A stretch of 64,000 bases of DNA from Amycolatopsis vancoresmycina (GTDB lineage Bacteria; Actinomycetota; Actinomycetes; Mycobacteriales; Pseudonocardiaceae). A program made the position numbers and the translations under genes. The DNA is taken from positions 868,001-932,000 of the forward strand of contig NZ_JNYY01000001.1 of assembly GCF_000716785.1 (NCBI RefSeq), given 5' to 3'. Below the pieces are notes generated by a model that did not search any database, had not been told where the DNA came from, and saw only the letters and a list, made by a program, of their open reading frames with translations. Every line of letters starts with the position of its first letter. Within the stretch, counting starts at the first letter, position 1. Below are positions 50,612 to 58,248 of the stretch, one piece after another.

Positions 50612-52206
50612 CGCGCACCGGAGGGCTGCTGGCCGTGCTCGGCGCCGGGCTGTTCCTGGTCGCGGTGGACGCCACCGTGCTGCACGTCGCGCTGCCCGAC
50701 GTCGTCCGGCAGCTGCGGCCCGGCGCGGCCGCCCAGGTGTGGATCGTGGCGGTCTACCCGCTCACCGCGGCGCCGCTGCTCCTGCCGTCGGGCACGCTCG
50801 GCGACCGCTTCGGGCGGCGCCGGGTCCTGGTCACCGGCTACGCGGTGTTCGGGCTGGCGTCGCTCGCCTGCGCGCTCGCCCCGAGCGTGACGGCCCTGAT
50901 CGCCGCCCGCGCGGCCCTCGGCGTCGGCGGCGCGCTGATCATGCCGGTGACGATGTCACTGCTGCGCGAGGTGTTCCCCGACCGGCAGCGGCGGCGCACG
51001 GCGATCGCGGTGTGCAGCGGCATCGCCGGGACCGGTTCGGTGTTCGGGCCGGTGCTCGGCGGGCTGCTCGTCGAGGCGTGGGGCTGGCGGGCGACGTTCC
51101 TGGTCAACCCGCCGGTGATCCTCGCCGCGGTGGTGGCGGCGCTGCGGTGGCTGCCGCGGACCCCGCCCGGGCGCGGGCCGTGGGACGCGCTCGGCGCCGG
51201 GCTCGCCGCGGGCGGCGTGCTCGGGATCGCCTTCGCCGCCGGGCCGTCGGGGGGCGGCCTGGCGGCGGGGGCCGCGGGCGGTGTCCTGCTCGCGCTGTTC
51301 GTGCGCCGCCAGCGGCGGGCGGCCGCGCCCCTGCTGGACCCGGCCCTGTTCCGGCGGCCCGGCGTGCCGGGCGCGGCCGGCGGGGTGCTGCTGGTGATGA
51401 GCACCCTGGTCGGGCTCGGCCTGCTGCTCGCCCAGTACCTGCAGGTGGTGCTCGGTCTCTCCCCCACGGCCGCGGCGGCTCGGCTGCTGCTCGTGCTGGG
51501 GGCGTCGGCGGTGGGCAGCGTCGCCGCCCCGGCCCTGCTGGAACGGTTCGGCAACGCGCGCGTCCGCACGGCCGGGTTCGCCCTCCCCGCGGTCTCCCTC
51601 GCCCTGCCCGCGGCGGGAGCGCTGACATCGCCGTGGTGGCTCGGCGTCGCCCTGGTGGGTTCGGGCTTCGGCATGGCGCTCGCGCTCACGTCGAGCACGG
51701 ACACACTGCTGTCGGCCGCGCCCGCCGACCGGGCGGGTGGCGCGGCCGCCGTCGAGAAAACCGGCTACGAGCTGGGCGCGGGCCTGGGCACGACGGCGTT
51801 CGGCTCGCTGGCCGCCACCGTCTACGCGGCACACCTGGTGGTGCCGCCGGGTGTGCCGGACGCCGCGAAACGGCTGGCGTCGGCCGGTCCCGCCCAGGCG
51901 GACGCCGCGTCGCACGGCTTGACGCAGGCCACCGAGCTCCTCGCGGCGGCGCGGGCGGCCTGCACGGTGAGCGTCCAGGTCGCGGCGGCCGTCGCCAGTG
52001 GCTTGTTCACGCTCGCGGCGTTGGTCTCGATCCTCGGCCGCCGTATAGGGCGTTATACGATCAGAAGTGCTCGCGGTCCGCTTCCCGGGCGACGACTTCG
52101 GCGCGGTCCGCCAGCCGTTCCAGGCCGCGCAGCGGTTGCCGCATCCGGTGGTTGCCCTGCAGCCGTCCGGCGTTCCGGTCCAGGAACGCCCAGTAGCCCG
52201 CGGTGA
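50608..52206 (+). CDS. MFS drug/lipid exporter (DHA2-like)
   Basis: A 532-residue major-facilitator protein with about 14 hydrophobic segments. Motif A is GTLGDRFGRRRVL and motif D1-like sequence is VAVDATVLHVALPDV. The GTG start overlaps the PKS stop in GTGA, so it may export the PKS product. The final 48 residues or so after the last span are Arg/Pro/Gly-rich and correspond to the antisense of the photolyase gene on the other strand. The natural C-terminus may once have ended near 52050. The overlap is 146 bp. Confidence 0.87.
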   Translation: MTRTGGLLAVLGAGLFLVAVDATVLHVALPDVVRQLRPGAAAQVWIVAVYPLTAAPLLLPSGTLGDRFGRRRVLVTGYAVFGLASLACALAPSVTALIAARAALGVGGALIMPVTMSLLREVFPDRQRRRTAIAVCSGIAGTGSVFGPVLGGLLVEAWGWRATFLVNPPVILAAVVAALRWLPRTPPGRGPWDALGAGLAAGGVLGIAFAAGPSGGGLAAGAAGGVLLALFVRRQRRAAAPLLDPALFRRPGVPGAAGGVLLVMSTLVGLGLLLAQYLQVVLGLSPTAAAARLLLVLGASAVGSVAAPALLERFGNARVRTAGFALPAVSLALPAAGALTSPWWLGVALVGSGFGMALALTSSTDTLLSAAPADRAGGAAAVEKTGYELGAGLGTTAFGSLAATVYAAHLVVPPGVPDAAKRLASAGPAQADAASHGLTQATELLAAARAACTVSVQVAAAVASGLFTLAALVSILGRRIGRYTIRSARGPLPGRRLRRGPPAVPGRAAVAASGGCPAAVRRSGPGTPSSPR

Positions 52207-53557
52207 ACGGGCACGCATCCGGTCCGGTCCGCTTCTTGGGGTCGAACACGCAGCCGGCGCAGTGGTCACTCATCCGGTTGATGTAGGCGCCGCCGGCCGC
52301 GTACGGCTTGGTCGCCACGACCCCGCCGTCGGCGTACTGGCTCATGCCGATCACGTTGGCCGGCATCACCCAGGGGAACCCGTCGACGAACGCGGTGGCG
52401 AACCAGCGGGTCAGCGCGGCCGGGTCGTAGCCGCGCTGCAGCCCGTGGTTGCCGAGCACCATGAGGCGTTCGATGTGGTGGGCGTAGCCGCGGTCGCGGA
52501 CCCCGGCCAGCGCGGTGCGCAGGCACGCCGCCTCGACCGCGTCGGCGTCCAGCGTCCGCCACCACGCCGGCAGCTCCCGGTGCGCCCGCAGGGCGTTGCG
52601 GCGCAGGTAATCGGGTCCGGCGTGCCAGTACCAGTGCCACACCCACTCCCGCCAGCCGAGCACCTGCCGGACGAACCCTTCGACGCTGCTCAGCGGCGCG
52701 TCGCCGGCCCGGTACCGCGCTTCGGCCTGCCGGACCACCTCCCGGGGATCGAGCAGCCCCAGGTTGAGCGGCACCGACAGCAGCGCGTGCGCCATCGCCC
52801 AGTCGTGGGTCAGCATCGCGTCCTGGTGCGGGCCGAACGAGGGCAGGCGGTGGTCGAGGAACCGGCGCAGCGCCCGTTTCGCTTCGTCGTGCCCGACGGC
52901 GAACTGCCGCGGGCCGTCCACGCCGACCGGGTGAATCCTTCCGGCGCGCTCGGCCGCGTCGAGTTCGGCGCGGACCCGCTCGTCGATCTCGTTCTCGCGC
53001 GGGTGCCACGGCGCCGGGACGTCGAGTCGGACGGTCCTGGGCGGCGGCCGCCGGTTGTCGTGGTCGAAGTTCCAGTGCCCGCCTTCGGGTTCGCCGTCGG
53101 CTTCGAGCAGCACGCCGAACTTCCGGCGCTGGTCGCGGTAGAAGTCCTCCATGACGAACCGGGCGCGGCCGTCGGCCCAGGTGGCGAAGTCCGCTTTGGA
53201 CAGTACGAAGCCGGGTGTCGGCAGGATGTCCGTGACGACGCCTTCGTCGCGCAGCCGCCGGACGAAGGCGTCGGCCGCGTGCGACGTCGGCTCGTGCACC
53301 ACCACCGGCCGCCCGAACCGGCGCAGGCCGGTGCGGTAGTCCGGGGCGTCGATCAGCGTGACGCGGTCGCCGAGGTCGGCGGCCAGCCGGTGCAGCGCCG
53401 CCTGGACCAGGTGCAGCTTCTGCCGGTGGAACGGTTTCGCGGCGAAGGCCGCGGCCGAGCGGATCAGCAGCACGTCGCGGTCGCGGTGGTCGGGCGTGCT
53501 GTGGAAGTGCGGTCCGAGCTGGTCGGCGAACAGCCACAGCGCGGGCTCGTCTCGCAT
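52061..53557 (-). CDS. Iron-sulfur photolyase/cryptochrome-related protein (FeS-BCP)
   Basis: A 498-residue protein of the deoxyribodipyrimidine photolyase-related group. LWLFADQLGPHF opens the N-terminal antenna domain. Four Cys at 345, 433, 436 and 449 (the last three in HCAGC and DACPF) have the same spacing as the [4Fe-4S] ligands of Agrobacterium PhrB (350, 438, 441, 454). FAD-binding segments include GFVRQVLGWREW and VLGNHGLQRGYDP. PhrB-type enzymes repair (6-4) photoproducts. The ATG at 53557 gives the expected opening. It ends inside the MFS gene on the opposite strand. Confidence 0.9.
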   Translation of the reverse strand: MRDEPALWLFADQLGPHFHSTPDHRDRDVLLIRSAAAFAAKPFHRQKLHLVQAALHRLAADLGDRVTLIDAPDYRTGLRRFGRPVVVHEPTSHAADAFVRRLRDEGVVTDILPTPGFVLSKADFATWADGRARFVMEDFYRDQRRKFGVLLEADGEPEGGHWNFDHDNRRPPPRTVRLDVPAPWHPRENEIDERVRAELDAAERAGRIHPVGVDGPRQFAVGHDEAKRALRRFLDHRLPSFGPHQDAMLTHDWAMAHALLSVPLNLGLLDPREVVRQAEARYRAGDAPLSSVEGFVRQVLGWREWVWHWYWHAGPDYLRRNALRAHRELPAWWRTLDADAVEAACLRTALAGVRDRGYAHHIERLMVLGNHGLQRGYDPAALTRWFATAFVDGFPWVMPANVIGMSQYADGGVVATKPYAAGGAYINRMSDHCAGCVFDPKKRTGPDACPFTAGYWAFLDRNAGRLQGNHRMRQPLRGLERLADRAEVVAREADREHF

Positions 53558-53567
53558 GCGCGGAACG

Positions 53568-54026
53568 CTAACCCGCTTCCGGTGGCTCCGCAGCGTAGGC
53601 CCGGAGGATCTCCGTGGTGTCGCCGAGGAACCGCGCCACCACCTCCGCCTGCCCCGGTGGCAGGCCGTCCGTCAACCGGGTGATGGCGTCGACGAGCGGG
53701 GCCAGCGCGGCCCGGACCTCGGTGCGGGCGGCTTCGCTGACGACGAGGGTGACCCGCCGCCCGTCGCGGGGGTGCGGGCCGCGGCGGACGTGGCCGGCGG
53801 CTTCCAGGCGGTCGACCAGGACGGTGGCCGAGGCGGACCGGATCTTCAGCGCGTGCGCGAGGTCGACCGTGCCCATCGGCGTGCCGGCCGCGAGGTGCTG
53901 CAGCGCCTGCACGTCGGTCGCGCCGAGGCCCAGGCGCCGGGCGAGGGCGATCTGGACGTCGTGGGCGAGCGCGAGCAGCTCCCGCAGGGCGAGGTTCACC
54001 CGGAGGGCGACGGGACTGTCTTCCAC
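53568..54026 (-). CDS. MarR-family regulator
   Basis: A 152-residue winged-helix repressor. The DNA-reading helix lies in TVDLAHALKIRSASATVLVDRLEAAGHVRRG and the wing in PRDGRRVTLVVSE. The start is GTG 54026. It stops ten bases before the photolyase start, so the two may be co-transcribed. A perfect palindrome sits 16 bp before its start and 12 bp before the divergent reductase gene, so it likely controls itself and that gene pair. Confidence 0.9.
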   Translation of the reverse strand: MEDSPVALRVNLALRELLALAHDVQIALARRLGLGATDVQALQHLAAGTPMGTVDLAHALKIRSASATVLVDRLEAAGHVRRGPHPRDGRRVTLVVSEAARTEVRAALAPLVDAITRLTDGLPPGQAEVVARFLGDTTEILRAYAAEPPEAG

Positions 54027-54041
54027 CGGCGCATTCTAAGT

Positions 54042-54060
54042 TAGCTAGACAATCTAGCTA
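54042..54060. promoter_or_regulatory. MarR operator, perfect palindrome
   Basis: TAGCTAGA-CAA-TCTAGCTA is an 8+3+8 perfect inverted repeat in the 45-bp gap between divergent MarR and reductase genes. It is strikingly AT-rich for this genome. Spacing and placement are those of a MarR dimer site. Confidence 0.8.
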
Positions 54061-54071
54061 GTTTTGCTACC

Positions 54072-54521
54072 GTGGAGCGCGTGGACGTCCGAGCGATGAA
54101 CGCCGAAATGACCGCGAAGCTGATCGACGCGCCCGCCGGGGCACCACCCGAAGGCGGGTACGCGCTGCGGGTCGTCGAGACCCGCGGCCGCCGCACCGGC
54201 GCACCGCGGCGCGTGCCGCTGGCCGTCGTCGCGCACGAGGGCGGGCAGTACCTCGTCTCCCCCGTCCGCGACCGCGACTGGGTGGAGAACCTGGTGGCCA
54301 CGCCGGAGTGCGCGCTGCTGTCCGGCGGCCGCCGCGAGGACCGCCGGGCCGATCCCGCCGGGGGCGAGGAGGCGGCCGCGGTGGTGGCCGCCTACCTGGC
54401 CGCGATGTCGGTGCCGTGGGCGATCCGGGCGTTCCCGGTCCCCCAGGACGCCACACCGGCGCAAATCCTCGAACAGCTGCCGGGCATGGCCGTGTTCCGC
54501 CTGTCCACAGTGGACTCGTGA
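54072..54521 (+). CDS. Deazaflavin (F420)-dependent nitroreductase-family protein
   Basis: A 149-residue DDN-type split-barrel protein predicted to use coenzyme F420. TRGRRTGAPRRVPL (about residues 38-51) and RDRDWVENLVATPECAL (about 67-83) are the family's cofactor-binding motifs. The first GTG (54072) starts just after the MarR operator; GTG 54081 or ATG 54096 are possible alternatives and the leader is very short. Its stop overlaps the FAD monooxygenase start in GTGA, so the two form an operon under MarR control. Confidence 0.83.
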   Translation: MERVDVRAMNAEMTAKLIDAPAGAPPEGGYALRVVETRGRRTGAPRRVPLAVVAHEGGQYLVSPVRDRDWVENLVATPECALLSGGRREDRRADPAGGEEAAAVVAAYLAAMSVPWAIRAFPVPQDATPAQILEQLPGMAVFRLSTVDS

Positions 54522-55717
54522 GCGTCGCGATCGCGGGCGGCGGACCCGGCGGGCTGCTGCTCGGCTACCTGCTCGCCCGCGCCGGGATCGAGGTCACCGT
54601 GCTCGAGGCCCGGTCGGACTTCGACCGCGACTTCCGCGGCGACTCCCTGCACCCCTACACCCTCGAGCTGCTCGACCGGCTCGGCCTGGCCGGCGACCTG
54701 CTGGAACTCGACCACTTCAAGGCGCGCTCGTTCCGGTTCCACACCCCGGACGGCGTCTACCGCGCCGCCGACTACGGCCGCCTCCGCACGCCGTTCGCCT
54801 ACATCGCCCTGATGCCCCAGGTGCGGTTCCTCGACTTCCTGGCCGAGCGGGCGAGCACCCTGCCGAACTTCACCCTGCGCACCGGCGCCAAGGTCACCGG
54901 GCTGATCGACGACGGCAACGGCACGGTGACCGGCGTCCGCCACCGCGGCGGCGAGCTGACCGCGTCCGTCGTCGTCGGGGCCGACGGCCGGTTCTCCACC
55001 GTCCGGCGCCTGGCCGGGCTCGAAGCGCGCTCCCTCGGTGCCACCACCGACCTGCTGTGGTTCCGGCTGCCGCGCTCGCCCGGTGACCCGCCCGACGCCG
55101 ACCTCGACCTGTACTTCGGGCGCGACGCCTACGTCGGCGTCCTCGGCGGCGTCCGCGACTGGCAGGTGGGCTACAGCCTCGAAAAGGGCTCGTACCCGGC
55201 GTTGCGCGAGCGCGGGGTCGAGCCGGTCCGCGCGTTCGTGCGGGAGCGCGTGCCGTGGCTGGCCGACCGCGCGCACCTGCTCACGGACTTCTCGCAGACG
55301 ACGCTGCTGTCGGTGGACATCTCGCGCGTGGACCACTGGCACCGGCCGGGCCTGCTGCTGCTCGGCGACGCCGCGCACGTCATCTCGCCGGTCGGCGGCA
55401 ACGGGATCCTGATGGCGGTCCAGGACGCCGTCGCCGCGGCGAACCGGCTGGTCCCCGCCTTCCGCCGCGGCGGCGTCACCCCGGCCGACCTCGCCGGGGT
55501 GCAGGCCGACCGGATCCGGGCGATCGAGCGGGTGCAGGCCGACCAGGTGCGGGTCGAGCGCCGGTCGGCCGCCGCCCGGGCCCGCGGCCGCGGCGCCGCA
55601 CCCCCGAAGCTGCTCAAGTACGTGTTCGCCGTCCCGGGGGTGCGCACCCGCGGGGCCCGCGCCAACGCCTACGGGCCGTTCGCGCCTCAACTCGACGAAT
55701 CCCTCTTGTCGTCGTAG
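54518..55717 (+). CDS. FAD-dependent aromatic-hydroxylase-like monooxygenase
   Basis: A 399-residue class A flavoprotein. The dinucleotide-binding GGGPGGLLLG is at residues 7-16, VVGADGRFSTVR near 155, and the second FAD motif LLLLGDAAHVISPVGGNGILMAVQDA near 285. This is the PHBH-fold used in antibiotic tailoring and tetracycline inactivation. MarR control and coupling to a deazaflavin reductase suggest detoxification or tailoring of a small aromatic compound. The 3' end overlaps the convergent SRPBCC gene by 31 bp. Confidence 0.9.
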   Translation: MSVAIAGGGPGGLLLGYLLARAGIEVTVLEARSDFDRDFRGDSLHPYTLELLDRLGLAGDLLELDHFKARSFRFHTPDGVYRAADYGRLRTPFAYIALMPQVRFLDFLAERASTLPNFTLRTGAKVTGLIDDGNGTVTGVRHRGGELTASVVVGADGRFSTVRRLAGLEARSLGATTDLLWFRLPRSPGDPPDADLDLYFGRDAYVGVLGGVRDWQVGYSLEKGSYPALRERGVEPVRAFVRERVPWLADRAHLLTDFSQTTLLSVDISRVDHWHRPGLLLLGDAAHVISPVGGNGILMAVQDAVAAANRLVPAFRRGGVTPADLAGVQADRIRAIERVQADQVRVERRSAAARARGRGAAPPKLLKYVFAVPGVRTRGARANAYGPFAPQLDESLLSS

Positions 55718-56148
55718 GAGGTCCAGCCGCCCTGGCCTTCGGCCGCTTCGACGTCGGCGTCGGCGGACGCGGCGTGGGTCATCGCGGCGATCGTGCGCTC
55801 GAGGCCCTGCTGGACCTCGTCGCCGTCGGCCTCGCGCACGCTGTGCAGCGTGACGGTGATTTCCGAGGTGGCCGGGCTCTCTTCGCGGATGCGCAGTTCG
55901 CCGTGGTAGTCGTCGGGGCCTTCGGCGCCCCACTTCAGCGACCTGGTGCCCGGATCGGTGTGCAGCCACGCCTCGCTCGCGACGCGGTTGCCGTGCACCT
56001 CGGCCTCGACGTGGACGGTGTCCCCGCCCTGCGGCTCGGCGACCTTCATCTCCGGGAAGTAGCGCGGCAGGTTCTCGGGGTGGCTCAGGAACGCGAACAG
56101 CTCGTCGGCGGGGATGTCGGCGGTCGCGGTGTGGCGGTATTCGGTCAT
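55687..56148 (-). CDS. SRPBCC-family (START-like) protein
   Basis: A 153-residue protein of the polyketide-cyclase/SRPBCC fold. It opens YRHTATADIPADELFAFLSHPENLPRYF, a typical strand and helix of a ligand-cavity protein. The last 25 residues are polar and Asp/Ser-rich. START-like proteins bind hydrophobic ligands; no specific role can be assigned. The ATG is at 56148, and the DUF4383-like gene is divergent. It converges on, and overlaps, the FAD monooxygenase gene. Confidence 0.85.
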   Translation of the reverse strand: MTEYRHTATADIPADELFAFLSHPENLPRYFPEMKVAEPQGGDTVHVEAEVHGNRVASEAWLHTDPGTRSLKWGAEGPDDYHGELRIREESPATSEITVTLHSVREADGDEVQQGLERTIAAMTHAASADADVEAAEGQGGWTSYDDKRDSSS

Positions 56149-56210
56149 CGTCTCACTCCTGCTCGGCGGTCCGTTCCGGGCCCGGATACCCCTGATGCGG
56201 TGCATTAAAA

Positions 56211-56229
56211 GGGTTCGCGCGGGGAACCC
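56211..56229. promoter_or_regulatory. GGGTTC-N7-GAACCC inverted repeat
   Basis: A 6+7+6 perfect inverted repeat lies eight bases before the ATG of the DUF4383-like gene. It could be an operator or a small hairpin that affects translation of that gene. Confidence 0.4.
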
Positions 56230-56236
56230 CGGAAGC

Positions 56237-56671
56237 ATGACGGCCACCGAACCCGAGGCCCGGGTGCCCCGGCGGGGCCCCGCCCCCGTCCAGGGCATGG
56301 GCATGCTGATCGGCCTGCTGTTCCTGGTGCTCGCCGCGCTGGAGCTGATGACGGGAGCGGCCGCCGGCGGCGGCCCGCGCATGCTGTTCGGCGGGCTGGC
56401 CGTGTCCGGGGTGTGGACGGTGGTGCACCTGCTGACCGGCGCCGCCGCGGTGTTCTGCACCCGGTCGCCGCGCTGGGCCGCGCGGTTCCTGCTGGTGGCA
56501 GGCGCCTGCTACGCCGTGGCCGGGCTCGCCGGGCTGCTCCCGCTGCCGGACGTGGTCACCGAGGCGCTGCCGCTGAACAACGCGGGGATCTGCCTCGACC
56601 TGGCGGCCGGGACCGCGATGCTCATCCTCGGCGCGGGCTGGCTCCGGCGCGGACCGGCACGGCCCCGCTGA
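56237..56671 (+). CDS. DUF4383-like four-span membrane protein
   Basis: A 144-residue integral membrane protein with four predicted spans. A polar N-terminus (about 20 residues) leads to GMLIGLLFLVLAALEL, WTVVHLLTGAAAVF, FLLVAGACYAVAGLAGLL and LDLAAGTAMLILGAGW. NNAGICLDL is like the NxxxNxxH region of DUF4383 proteins. GGAAGC precedes the ATG. The last 50 bp overlap, tail to tail, the GT87 gene. Function unknown. Confidence 0.7.
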   Translation: MTATEPEARVPRRGPAPVQGMGMLIGLLFLVLAALELMTGAAAGGGPRMLFGGLAVSGVWTVVHLLTGAAAVFCTRSPRWAARFLLVAGACYAVAGLAGLLPLPDVVTEALPLNNAGICLDLAAGTAMLILGAGWLRRGPARPR

Positions 56672-57872
56672 CGACGTCGTCGCGCGGCGTGAACCGCACC
56701 AGCAGCGCCGCGACCAGCACCGCGAGTCCGAGGAGGACATAGCCGTTGCCGGTGAGCTGCTGGAGGAAGCTCCAGTGCCGTTCCACCTCGCCCCCGCGCG
56801 GCCACCACCACTGCGGCCCGGCCACGAACAGCACCGCGCCGGCCCCGGCCAGTACCGCGACCCCGCGCCGCCGCGTCCGGCGGGCCAGCTCCGCCCAGCC
56901 GAGCAGGACGACTACGGCCCAGACCCAGTGGTGCGTCCAGGAGATCGGCGAGACCAGCAGCCCGCCGACGGCGTTGAGGCCGAGCGCCACGGTGGTCTCC
57001 CCCGCGGCCAGCGCGCGTCGCACGCCCCACGCGGTCAGCACGAGCACCACCGCCACCAGCGGCAGCCACCACGCGGTCCGTGCCTCCGGTGGCACCCCGG
57101 CCCTGGCCAGCAGGCCCAGCAGTGACTGGTCGCCGGCGTAGGTCGGCTCGCCGACGCGGCCGGTGTCCCACAGCGCGCCCGTCCAGTACCGCACCGAATC
57201 CGCGCCGGCGAGCAGGAAACCCAGCGCCGTCGCGGCCAGGAACGTCACGACGGCGGTCACCGCGGCCCGGCCGTCCCGGCGCAGCAGGAAGTACAGCAGG
57301 AACACCGCCGGGGTGAGCTTCACCGCGGCGGCGAGGCCGATCAGCAGGCCGCGCGGCCACCGCGGGGTGTCGACCAGGACGTCCAGCACGACGAGCGCCA
57401 GCAGCAGCAGGTCGATCTGACCGGCGTAGAGCGTGCGCAGCACCGGTTCCAGGACCTCGGCCGCCAGCAGCAGCACCCCGACCCGCCGCCAGTCCGACCG
57501 CAGCCCGAGCGCCCGCAGCACCGTCACCAGGACCACGGCCAGCAGCCCGAGCGTGAGCAGGGTGAGCGCGAGGCAGGCGGCCCAGTACGGCAGCAGCGCC
57601 AGCGGGGCCAGCACGATCGCCGCGAACGGCGGGTAGGTGAACAGCAGCGACTGGCCGTCGCCGGTGGGCGGCAGCGTCCCGTACAGCGCCTGGCCGTGCA
57701 GCAGCGCCGCCGAGCCGAGCCGGTAGACGTCCAGGTCGACGCGGTAGGCCGGGAACCGCCACCGGCCGCCGTTGTACGAAACGAGCACCGCCACCAGCAC
57801 GATCAGCTGCGCCCCGAGCAGCACGTACTTGTTCCCCAGTCTGGCCCGCACCCCTGCGCCCCCTCCGGTCAT
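56622..57872 (-). CDS. GT87/DUF2029 polyprenyl-sugar mannosyltransferase-like membrane protein
   Basis: A 416-residue protein with roughly ten membrane spans. The first extracytoplasmic loop has YRVDLDVYRLGSAALLHGQALYG, with the Asp pair typical of GT-C enzymes; QSLLFTYPPFAAIVL and later LKLTPAVFLLYF-like sequence (AAVKLTPAVF) are GT87 hallmarks. These enzymes use polyprenyl-phosphate-mannose in actinobacterial lipomannan and related pathways. ATG 57872 or 57881 could be the start; neither has a strong ribosome site. Acceptor not known. Confidence 0.87.
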   Translation of the reverse strand: MTGGGAGVRARLGNKYVLLGAQLIVLVAVLVSYNGGRWRFPAYRVDLDVYRLGSAALLHGQALYGTLPPTGDGQSLLFTYPPFAAIVLAPLALLPYWAACLALTLLTLGLLAVVLVTVLRALGLRSDWRRVGVLLLAAEVLEPVLRTLYAGQIDLLLLALVVLDVLVDTPRWPRGLLIGLAAAVKLTPAVFLLYFLLRRDGRAAVTAVVTFLAATALGFLLAGADSVRYWTGALWDTGRVGEPTYAGDQSLLGLLARAGVPPEARTAWWLPLVAVVLVLTAWGVRRALAAGETTVALGLNAVGGLLVSPISWTHHWVWAVVVLLGWAELARRTRRRGVAVLAGAGAVLFVAGPQWWWPRGGEVERHWSFLQQLTGNGYVLLGLAVLVAALLVRFTPRDDVVSGAVPVRAGASPRRG

Positions 57873-57968
57873 GTCCCGCATTCTGTCGGGTCCCGGCCGG
57901 GGCACCATCCGGGAAACCCCCGACGTCGTCCCGGAAAACTCCCTTGCCGCCCGTGTCACCCTGGACGC

Positions 57969-58193
57969 ATGGGGACCCCGGACGGTTTCGCCTACCGCGA
58001 CGAGCGCGGCACGGTGACGATCACCCACCACGGCCGGCCCGCCGGGACGCTGCGCGGGGCCGCCGCCGCCCGGTTCCTGGCCGCGGTGGCGCGCGGCGAC
58101 GACCAGCAGCTGCTGATGGCCCGCGTGACCGGCAACTACAAGCACGGCAACGAACGCCGGGCGCGGGACCACCCGCGCAACCGCGGACGCTGA
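57969..58193 (+). CDS. Small conserved-looking hypothetical protein
   Basis: A 74-residue protein with no signal peptide or membrane span. It reads GFAYRDERGTVTITHHGRPAGTLRG, then RFLAAVARGDDQQLLMARVTGNYKHGNER, and ends in a basic tail. The strand-like start and charged C-terminus look like a small folded domain. I recall similar short actinobacterial proteins but know no function. It lies between a divergent GT87 gene and an acyltransferase gene. The codon pattern supports it as a real gene. Confidence 0.65.
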   Translation: MGTPDGFAYRDERGTVTITHHGRPAGTLRGAAAARFLAAVARGDDQQLLMARVTGNYKHGNERRARDHPRNRGR

Positions 58194-58248
58194 GCTTTTC
58201 GACCGTTCGGGGCAAGCGGCGCAACCGGATGGGCTAGCATCCCGTCCC

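Noticed and set aside
41846..52206. Direct call of a mycolic acid biosynthesis locus
   Set aside because: No AccD4, no FAS-II or elongation genes, shorter PKS and unknown genus; kept only as a hypothesis.
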